Position numbers and translations under genes: made by a program. DNA of 5,175 nt from JBHIER01 sp046760705 [NCBI: bacterium] (GTDB lineage Bacteria; JBHIER01; G020348925): assembly GCA_046760705.1 (NCBI GenBank), contig JBHIER010000266.1, positions 1-5,175 of the forward strand, given 5' to 3'. Below the pieces are notes generated by a model. It was given only the letters and a program-made list of their open reading frames with translations. It ran no database searches and was not told the origin of the DNA. Within the stretch, counting starts at the first letter, position 1. Every line of letters begins with the position of its first letter. Below are positions 1-5,175 of the stretch, piece after piece.

Positions 1-948
1 ATCCATGTAACGGTTACAGGCCACGAGATGGTTGTCTTCCACCTCGATCAGTGAGGGCCTCTCTTGCCGACAAGCTTCCCCTTTCGCTTCTTTGGGACAT
101 CTGTCGTAATACACACAGCCACCGGTGAGCTCTGACCCCTTTCCCCTCAACTCGATCTCCACCCCTTCCCACTTCCTGTCCAAACGTGGAACCGAAGCCA
201 TGAGCATCCTGGTGTAGGGATGCAGTGGATTCCCGTATATTTTCTCTGTTGCCCCCATCTCTACCACACATCCCTGATAGAGAATCACCGCCCTTTCGCT
301 AATATAGTAACCCAGTGAGAGATCGTGCGTGATGAAAAGGATAGACAGGCCACGGGTTTTTTTGAGGTCTGCCAGCAGGTTGAGAACATCAATCCGGGTG
401 GAGGCATCGAGCATGCTGATGATCTCATCTGCCACGAGGAACTGAATGTCCAGCAACAGGGCGCGAGCGATGAGAAAGCGTTGAATCTGGCCGCCACTGA
501 GCTGGTGAGGGAATTTATCCAGCACATCAGCGGGGTTCAGGCCGACAGCCTCCAAAGTACTCGCCACCTTCTCATCCCATTCCCGGCTCTTGATCCCCGG
601 AAAAAACTCCTCCCTGATGATCCTGAAAACCCGATCGGCTTTGAAGATCGGATTATAGGAACTAAACGGGTCCTGGAAAACGCCCTGTACTTTCCGATAG
701 TACTCCTTAAGTTCGTCTCCTTTAAGGGCGGAAATGTCCACCCCGTTGAATCTGATCGTGCCCGAGGTTATCGGGAGGAGACGTAGAATCATCTTACCTA
801 TCGTGGTTTTCCCGCTTCCACTCTCACCGATCAGGGAGACAACCTCTCCATCTTTGACATCGAAGCTGACATTGCTTACTGCGTGAAGCTCTTTTCCTCC
901 AAAGGTTCCCACCTTATATATTTTTGATACCCCGTCGAGCTCAAGCAT
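1..948 (-). CDS. dppF: ABC importer ATP-binding protein, DppF/OppF type (3' end cut by window)
   Basis: Second cytoplasmic ATPase of the importer; with the DppD-type partner it would hydrolyse ATP to power substrate uptake. The frame is open from ATG at 948-946 to the window edge, giving 316 residues with no stop. Family members are usually about 320-335 residues, so only a short tail is probably missing. Visible motifs are Walker A GESGSGKT (41-48), Q-loop Q92 in VFQDP, signature LSGGQ (150-154), Walker B with D174 and catalytic E175 (ADEIISMLD), and H-loop H208 (THD). The C-terminal oligo_HPY region has HPYT (243-246) and four cysteines (C278, C284, C293, C311), a likely iron-sulfur or metal site. 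The conserved G-x-P-x-x-P linker seen just before the cysteines in DppD is absent here. The start overlaps the end of dppD by 8 bases, which suggests translational coupling; a GGAAGGGG stretch (966-959) can serve as ribosome site. Function as ATPase is firm; DppF versus OppF naming is arbitrary. Confidence 0.95.
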   Translation of the reverse strand, partial: MLELDGVSKIYKVGTFGGKELHAVSNVSFDVKDGEVVSLIGESGSGKTTIGKMILRLLPITSGTIRFNGVDISALKGDELKEYYRKVQGVFQDPFSSYNPIFKADRVFRIIREEFFPGIKSREWDEKVASTLEAVGLNPADVLDKFPHQLSGGQIQRFLIARALLLDIQFLVADEIISMLDASTRIDVLNLLADLKKTRGLSILFITHDLSLGYYISERAVILYQGCVVEMGATEKIYGNPLHPYTRMLMASVPRLDRKWEGVEIELRGKGSELTGGCVYYDRCPKEAKGEACRQERPSLIEVEDNHLVACNRYMD

Positions 949-1903
949 TCCTTTCGAACCCCTTCCAGCAGGCAACGAAGTGGCCCTTCTCGATTTCAAT
1001 GAATGGTGGTTCCTCGAAGCATTTCTCAAAAGCGCCGGGACATCGCTCTCGGAAACGACACCCGGCTGGAGGGTCGAGGAGCAAGGGAGGGCTTCCGGGG
1101 ATGCCTGTCAGCCGCTTCTCGGAATGCTTCACTCCGACCTTCGGCAAGGATGCAATCAGCAGCTTCGTGTACGGATGCCGGGGGGCATGGATGATCACCT
1201 CGGTGGAGGCCTTCTCCGCCAATTGCCCTGCATACATAACCATGATGCTATCTGCAATCTGGTAAAGTATCGAAATATCATGACTGATAACGACCATGCT
1301 TTTGACAAATCCCCGGTCTCGGAATCCGACGAGCATTTCCACCACAGCTTTTTGTGTCGAAACGTCGAGGGCCGAGGTGACCTCGTCGGCAATGAGCAGT
1401 GAAGGGTTCACCAACGTGGATAACACCATGACCATTCTCTGCTTCATACCGCCTGACAGCTCTATGGGGTACATATTCAGCACATCGTGTGACAATTCAA
1501 CCAGATCAAGTCTCCTCTTCAACTCAGGCAGAATGGCTTTGAAGCTAACCTTTCTAGACTCGAGAAGTTCTGCTGTCATCTTTCCTAGTTTTCGTGTCGG
1601 ATTCAGGGCATTCAGGGCGTACTGGGGGATGATGGAAATCTTCCTGAACCGGAAGTCGTTCATTCTCTCCGTGTCCCAGACGGGCAGTGCTTCGTTATCG
1701 AGGGTCACACGGCCCTCGATGAATCTCATCGGGGGGACCAGGCGGATCAGGCTGTGGGCGAGCGTGGTCTTCCCGCAGCCCGATTCACCCGCCAGTCCCA
1801 TGATTTCGCCATCCGCGATGGAGAACGTCGCGCCCTCCAGGGCCCGAACATCCCCTCTAAGGGTCTGATAATAAACTCTGAGAGTTTCTACTTGCAAACT
1901 CAC
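941..1903 (-). CDS. dppD: ABC importer ATP-binding protein, DppD type
   Basis: First cytoplasmic ATPase of the importer, complete at 320 residues, normal for the DppD/OppD family. Motifs are Walker A GESGCGKT (39-46), Q-loop Q94 in IIPQYALNALNP, signature LSGGM (149-153), Walker B IADEVTSALD with D173 and catalytic E174, and H-loop H208 (SHD). The C-terminal oligo_HPY part has HPYT (243-246), the GIPGSPP linker (267-273), and four cysteines C282, C288, C295 and C312, the pattern that holds a 4Fe-4S cluster in DppD/OppD-type ATPases. All catalytic residues are present, so both ATPases of this operon look active. The start is GTG at 1903-1901: AGGGAG lies 10 bases upstream, no in-frame start codon lies between it and the preceding gene, and the next Met is residue 35, inside the nucleotide-binding fold. 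It begins 4 bases after the dppC stop and its last codons overlap the dppF start. Confidence 0.96.
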   Translation of the reverse strand: MSLQVETLRVYYQTLRGDVRALEGATFSIADGEIMGLAGESGCGKTTLAHSLIRLVPPMRFIEGRVTLDNEALPVWDTERMNDFRFRKISIIPQYALNALNPTRKLGKMTAELLESRKVSFKAILPELKRRLDLVELSHDVLNMYPIELSGGMKQRMVMVLSTLVNPSLLIADEVTSALDVSTQKAVVEMLVGFRDRGFVKSMVVISHDISILYQIADSIMVMYAGQLAEKASTEVIIHAPRHPYTKLLIASLPKVGVKHSEKRLTGIPGSPPLLLDPPAGCRFRERCPGAFEKCFEEPPFIEIEKGHFVACWKGFERNA

Positions 1904-1907
1904 GACT

Positions 1908-2765
1908 TCACATCTCCCTGAGTTTAGGGTTGAAGACTTCGTCCAACCCCACGTTCATGACGTACAACGCGCCGACGATGGCCGCTATCGCCGCCCCCGG
2001 GGGAATCAGCCACCACCACATACCGAGCTGAAGGGCGGCCCAGAGGACCGCGTTGTTCATCATCAGGCCCAGCGAGATTCCCCTCGTCGGGCCAAGCCCG
2101 ATGAAATCCAGTGTGGCCGCGTTGAGGATCGCCCCTCCAAACTGGAGGATGAAGGTCATGAACAGGTACGACATCATGTTCGGCGCGATCTCCGTGAAGA
2201 TGATCTTCAGAGGCTTCATTCCGCTCAGCCTGGCCAGGTCGACGAATTCCCTGGAGCGCAATGAGAACGTCTGAGCTCTGATGGCCCTTGCCGCCCAAGG
2301 CCAGGCCGTGCAGCCGATGAAGATGCTTTCCACCAGAACCCCCCTAACCGTGAGATACGCGGCTATGATGATCAGCACTGCCAGCGTTGGAATGATAAGG
2401 ACAATGTTCGTCAACATATTGAGGATTTCATCAACAATGCCACCACGATACCCGGCAATGAAGCCAATCAGCACTCCTATGAAGGTTCCAAGTCCCCCGC
2501 CAACAATCCCTACAAGGAATGTCGCTCTAAGGCCGTACACAAACTGCGTGTAAACATCTTGGACGAATGTTGTGGTCCCGAACCAGTACTCGGATGAGGG
2601 TGGGTGAGCCGGTGGGCCCACGTAATCATTCGGGGGATAATCTGTAAAGAGCGGGCCAACAAATGTAAGCACAATGAAAAAGAGGAGAACGGCCAAGCCA
2701 GCCCGCAGTTTGTTGTTCCTCAGGGCAAAGTAGAGGGTCTCGCTTCTTATTTTCAGTTTCGTCAT
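1908..2765 (-). CDS. dppC: ABC importer inner-membrane permease, DppC type
   Basis: One of two integral membrane subunits forming the translocation pore. At 285 residues it has normal length for DppC/OppC. The layout fits the family: a short cytoplasmic N-terminus, first membrane helix about 22-40, an external segment with the FGT...D70 motif (family FGTDxxGRD, here FGTTTFVQDV), then helices near 83-105, 114-136, 144-160, 198-217 and 248-270. The cytoplasmic EAA-type coupling loop that docks on the ATPases is about 172-196, REFVDLARLSG followed by IIFTEIAPN. It keeps the conserved glycine (G182) and the closing P195-N196, but the EAA core is changed to VDLARLSG. The C-terminal WWWLIPPG then DEVFNPKLR ending is typical of DppC. 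The ATG shares its ATGA with the dppB stop (4-base overlap), and AGGTGAGG sits 4 bases upstream of the ATG, so translation is probably coupled to dppB. Family assignment is firm; substrate is unknown. Confidence 0.96.
   Translation of the reverse strand: MTKLKIRSETLYFALRNNKLRAGLAVLLFFIVLTFVGPLFTDYPPNDYVGPPAHPPSSEYWFGTTTFVQDVYTQFVYGLRATFLVGIVGGGLGTFIGVLIGFIAGYRGGIVDEILNMLTNIVLIIPTLAVLIIIAAYLTVRGVLVESIFIGCTAWPWAARAIRAQTFSLRSREFVDLARLSGMKPLKIIFTEIAPNMMSYLFMTFILQFGGAILNAATLDFIGLGPTRGISLGLMMNNAVLWAALQLGMWWWLIPPGAAIAAIVGALYVMNVGLDEVFNPKLREM
1914..1919 (-). promoter_or_regulatory. Ribosome binding site of dppD (decides GTG start)
   Basis: AGGGAG on the minus strand at 1919-1914 lies inside the last codons of dppC, 10 bases before the GTG at 1903. 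It supports the GTG over any internal Met, since the next one (residue 35) would remove the first beta strand of the ATPase fold. Confidence 0.65.
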
Positions 2766-3754
2766 GCTGCCTCACCTGTCATCCCCAGTCGCGTCCTCGG
2801 ATCCACCAGGACATAAACGACATCAATGGCGAAATTGGCGAGCAACACGCCGATAATAATGAACAGGAAACACCCCTGGATGAGGAAGTAATCCTGATTC
2901 TGAACCGCCTGAAGGATCAGGTATCCGATGCCTGGGTATGAAAACACGATTTCTGTGGCCAGCGCTCCGGCAACAATGACCCCAAGCTGAAGTGCCAGCC
3001 CGGTGATCTGGGGAAGCATGGCATTTCTGAAGGCGTATTTTCTAACCAGGCTTCTTGGTGCCCCGAGAGCCTCAAGATAGCGAGAATAGTCCGCCTCGAG
3101 TTCGTAAATGATCATGTTTCTCATTCCGATTGCCCAACCACCGAACATCACCAGGAAGAGGGAGGCGAAGGGCAAGAACCAGTGCCACAAGAGGTCCCCG
3201 ATAAAGGTCCATGAAAGATGAGGCCGCAACGCGAAGCTATAGGCACCGGCAATGGGGAAAATGCCCAGGACGATCCCCAACGCCCAGGCCAGCAAAATGC
3301 CGAGCCACATGTAGGGAGTCGCCGTAAGGATGTACCCAAGCGGTAGCACGGTGTTATCAAGCCACTTGGTTCGCGCCGCGAAAGCACCGAAGTTGTTTCC
3401 GGCAAACCAGCTCACCAATATCGCCGGCAGCAGAAGGAAGATGTCATAGGGCACAGCTCTCATGATGACCCTTGTCACTGGCTGCGGAAACAGAAACATG
3501 CTTATTCCCAGGTCCCCATGGAAAAGCGCTTTCCAGAAGTTAAGGTACTGTTGCCAAAGGGGTAGGTCTAACCCAAAGGCTTTTATGTAATAACCATACA
3601 GCACCTTGGCAGCATCAGCGCGTAACGCAGCCCTGGACAGCATGGTTTGAATAGGATTGCCAGGCATGAATCGCGGGATCAACCAATCTATGGTCACCGC
3701 CAGGAAAAAGGTGAAGACATAGATGAGCAGCTTTCTTCCGAAATAGCGTCTCAC
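2762..3754 (-). CDS. dppB: ABC importer inner-membrane permease, DppB type
   Basis: The other integral membrane subunit of the pore, 330 residues, normal for DppB/OppB. The N-terminal helix (about 9-28) is followed by the PGNP motif (31-34; PGDP in most relatives). A long external segment containing HGDLGIS (78-84) leads to helices near 102-122, 134-160, 190-211, 254-271 and 293-315. The cytoplasmic EAA loop is well kept at about 225-247: YLEALGAP with E227-A228-G230, ending RNAMLP at P247. The signature ending ETVFSYPGxG is present as EIVFSYPGIG (267-276), and the C-terminus DPRTRLG is typical. The start is GTG at 3754-3752, chosen because GAAGGAGGT lies 4 bases before it and the reading begins with the usual short basic RRYFGRK leader. 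It follows the binding-protein gene after an 80-base gap with a stem-loop and overlaps dppC by 4 bases. Confidence 0.96.
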   Translation of the reverse strand: MRRYFGRKLLIYVFTFFLAVTIDWLIPRFMPGNPIQTMLSRAALRADAAKVLYGYYIKAFGLDLPLWQQYLNFWKALFHGDLGISMFLFPQPVTRVIMRAVPYDIFLLLPAILVSWFAGNNFGAFAARTKWLDNTVLPLGYILTATPYMWLGILLAWALGIVLGIFPIAGAYSFALRPHLSWTFIGDLLWHWFLPFASLFLVMFGGWAIGMRNMIIYELEADYSRYLEALGAPRSLVRKYAFRNAMLPQITGLALQLGVIVAGALATEIVFSYPGIGYLILQAVQNQDYFLIQGCFLFIIIGVLLANFAIDVVYVLVDPRTRLGMTGEAA

Positions 3755-3757
3755 CTT

Positions 3758-3766
3758 ACCTCCTTC
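3758..3766 (-). promoter_or_regulatory. Strong ribosome binding site of dppB
   Basis: On the minus strand GAAGGAGGT reads at 3766-3758, followed by TAAG and the GTG start at 3754. It matches the anti-Shine-Dalgarno nearly perfectly and fixes the GTG as the start. It is the strongest ribosome site in the window, as expected where translation must re-initiate after an 80-base gap rather than by coupling. Confidence 0.85.
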
Positions 3767-3790
3767 GTGAAGGGAAGTCTTTACAAGGAA

Positions 3791-3823
3791 CCGCCCCTCC
3801 CCCCGAGCTGGAAGGAGGGGCGG
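3791..3823 (-). terminator. Intercistronic GC-rich stem-loop between binding-protein and permease genes
   Basis: A perfect 10-base inverted repeat, CCGCCCCTCC (3791-3800) and GGAGGGGCGG (3814-3823), lies 11 bases after the binding-protein stop codon. In the minus-strand RNA, TTCC (3813-3810) can also pair with GGGG (3804-3801) through two C-G and two G-U pairs, giving a 14-base-pair stem with the 5-base loop AGCTC. The bases after it read TTCCTTGTAAAG, so there is no clean U-run. It is therefore more likely a partial terminator or an mRNA 3'-end stabiliser than a full stop. Such an element between the binding protein and the membrane genes is a known way to make more binding protein than transporter; that role here is inferred. 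Confidence 0.7.
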
Positions 3824-3834
3824 CCCTCACGTGT

Positions 3835-5175
3835 TTACTGTGCCGGCTCTAGCTCAGTGAGCATGAGGAGAGCGGTCATGTTCCAGTAGCCATTCCAGGT
3901 GCAAGGCAGATACTTGGAAGCGCCTTCTTCAGCCGACGGCCAGTTCGTCCAGTACGTGGAGTTCCACTGGGCCCACAATCCGTTATACCAGAAGGGAATC
4001 GCTGGCATGTCCGTCAGTTGGATTCTCTGAATCTTGGAGATGACCTCCTTCATGCCCTCGATGTCCTCGACCGGAGTCTTGTCCAGTTGTACCACCAGAT
4101 CGAAGACCTCCGAATTGTCGTACCGGCCGAAGTTGCCATTGGTCATCTGGTCGGTGATCGGCGTCTGGAACAGCCAATCGTAGAAGGTCCAGGGGGTGTT
4201 GCTCAAGTTGGAGCCGAAGTTGTTGATGGCCATGTCAAATGTGCCGCCGGTAAGCAAATCCCAGTAGCCACCGAAGTCCGGGAAGTCCGGCTCGAGGTTG
4301 ATCCCCACGGCCTGGGCGCCATTGGCAATGACCTTGATGGACTCCATCCAGTCCGTCCACCCGAAGGGGACGATGATCTTCAGCTCGATCTTGGAGCCAT
4401 CGGGGGCTTCAACGAACCCATCGCCATCAACATCTTTGTAGCCAGCATCGGCGAGGATCTGCTTGGCCTTGTCCGGATCGTAGCTGAAGCCCAGTTCGTC
4501 AACCACATCTTGGTCAACGTACTGCGACCAGACCGGAAGCAGACCGCTCGGGTCGGCGGCCTTCACGATATTGCCATAGACCACCTCGACGATCTGGCTC
4601 ACGTCAACGGCGTAGGCCATGGCCCTTCGGAACGCCGGATCATCCATCGGCTTCTTCGTGGTGTTCATGAACAGGAAGGCCGTGTTGGCAGAGAGCATGT
4701 ATGGAGGATCCGGATACCAGGTGGAGATGCCATAGCCGCCCTTCACCAGGGTGTTGATGCCCGGCAGGAAGTTGTTGCTCAGGTCGATCTCGCCCTTGAG
4801 AACCAAACCGAGAGCGACGTTGTTGCTGGGATTGACTACGTCCACGATCCACCTGGGAGCCACCTTGAGACCCAGCAGTTTCGTCGCCCACCAGTCGTCG
4901 TTCCGCACCCAGACCATCCGGTCCTCGGAATGGGTCTCATAGAGATAAGCCCCCGAGCCCAGAGGAGGCAGGTTGTCCCCGGTGGTGATCTCCTCTTCGG
5001 ACCGGCCCTCCCAGAGGTGCTTGGGGACCATCGCCATGCTGTACATGATGTTCCCCCACTCCTGGTAGAGGGGCTCAGTGAAGGTGAACTTCACGGTGTA
5101 GTCGTCCACCTGCTCGACGCTGTCCAGCCAGTCCCACAATGTGTGGTAGTAGACAGACTCAAATCTGCCAAGCTC
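3835..5175 (-). CDS. Extracytoplasmic substrate-binding protein, family 5 (5' end cut by window)
   Basis: Substrate receptor of the importer, acting outside the cytoplasmic membrane. The frame is open from base 5175 to the TAA at 3837-3835, giving 446 residues; a TTG at 5139 is internal, not the start. The N-terminus, including any signal peptide or lipobox, is off the window. By comparison with family 5 proteins (SBP_bac_5), roughly 150-190 residues are missing. Family marks in visible numbering are VDDYTVKFTF (about 23-32), GSGAYLYE, the hallmark DPAFRRAMAYAVD (179-191), the AGYKDxDGDG segment with a calcium-type loop (248-259), and the C-terminal lobe ending LTELEP. It is unusually Trp-rich: 22 of 446 residues, seven of them between 396 and 431, including YWTNWP. 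This resembles oligosaccharide-binding members more than classical peptide binders, but ligand cannot be proven from sequence. Third codon positions are strongly G/C, consistent with high expression. It is the first visible gene of the operon. Confidence 0.95.
   Translation of the reverse strand, partial: ELGRFESVYYHTLWDWLDSVEQVDDYTVKFTFTEPLYQEWGNIMYSMAMVPKHLWEGRSEEEITTGDNLPPLGSGAYLYETHSEDRMVWVRNDDWWATKLLGLKVAPRWIVDVVNPSNNVALGLVLKGEIDLSNNFLPGINTLVKGGYGISTWYPDPPYMLSANTAFLFMNTTKKPMDDPAFRRAMAYAVDVSQIVEVVYGNIVKAADPSGLLPVWSQYVDQDVVDELGFSYDPDKAKQILADAGYKDVDGDGFVEAPDGSKIELKIIVPFGWTDWMESIKVIANGAQAVGINLEPDFPDFGGYWDLLTGGTFDMAINNFGSNLSNTPWTFYDWLFQTPITDQMTNGNFGRYDNSEVFDLVVQLDKTPVEDIEGMKEVISKIQRIQLTDMPAIPFWYNGLWAQWNSTYWTNWPSAEEGASKYLPCTWNGYWNMTALLMLTELEPAQ

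Noticed and set aside
14-527. Two short minus-strand frames of 85 and 80 codons
   Set aside because: They are alternate frames inside dppF. The true frame runs open through this region to the window edge and encodes the H-loop and cysteine cluster.
325-786. Plus-strand open frame of 153 codons
   Set aside because: It lies wholly antisense to dppF, whose minus-strand translation shows every ATPase motif. The plus-strand product has no recognisable domain.
924-1402. Two plus-strand frames (113 and 140 codons) over the dppD 3' end and dppF start
   Set aside because: Both are antisense to clear coding sequence, overlap each other and show no family resemblance.
1296-1868. Plus-strand open frame of 190 codons
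   Set aside because: It is a mirror of dppD in the complementary frame, with Ser/Arg-rich composition and no domain. Long antisense frames are common opposite conserved GC-rich genes.
3755-3834. A small gene or RNA gene in the gap between the binding protein and dppB
   Set aside because: The 80 bases are filled by the stem-loop and the dppB ribosome site. No frame with a start and ribosome site fits, and no tRNA-like fold is seen.
5137-5139. TTG as the start codon of the binding protein
   Set aside because: The frame stays open upstream to base 5175 and the upstream residues (RFESVYYHTLW) fit the family. No signal peptide follows the TTG, so it is internal.
1-5175. CRISPR array, insertion sequence, tRNA, rRNA or prophage parts
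   Set aside because: No direct repeats with regular spacing, no terminal inverted repeats, no transposase frame and no conserved RNA segment were seen; nearly all bases are taken by the five transporter genes.

Overview
The window holds one minus-strand operon for an ABC importer of the Dpp/Opp (peptide/nickel/oligosaccharide) family. Both ends are cut by the window edge. In transcription order (right to left) it has a family 5 extracytoplasmic substrate-binding protein whose N-terminus lies off the window, a DppB-type permease, a DppC-type permease, a DppD-type ATPase and a DppF/OppF-type ATPase whose last few codons lie off the window. This is the classical SBP-permease-permease-ATPase-ATPase order. 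No other gene is supported on either strand.

Layout: 3835-5175 encodes the last 446 residues of the binding protein. An 80-base gap (3755-3834) follows, with a strong GC-rich stem-loop and a near-perfect Shine-Dalgarno for dppB. The four membrane and ATPase genes are then packed tightly: dppB and dppC overlap by 4 bases (ATGA), dppC and dppD are 4 bases apart, and dppD and dppF overlap by 8 bases. The operon promoter would lie upstream of the binding-protein gene, beyond base 5175, so no promoter or operator is visible.

How it would work: the binding protein captures the substrate outside the membrane and delivers it to the DppB/DppC channel. The two ATPases, each with a full set of nucleotide-binding motifs and a C-terminal four-cysteine cluster, drive import. 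The window has no direct evidence of substrate. The very Trp-rich binding protein and its C-terminal YWxxWP segment recall family members that bind oligosaccharides in thermophilic and anaerobic bacteria, so 'peptide transporter' should be read as a family name only.

Organism: a bacterium with moderate-to-slightly-high GC, strong AGGAGG-type ribosome sites and use of GTG starts. The protein style resembles importers of Thermotogae, Chloroflexi or related uncultured lineages, but the phylum cannot be fixed from this window. I found no clearly novel system. The observations below are refinements of a known transporter type.
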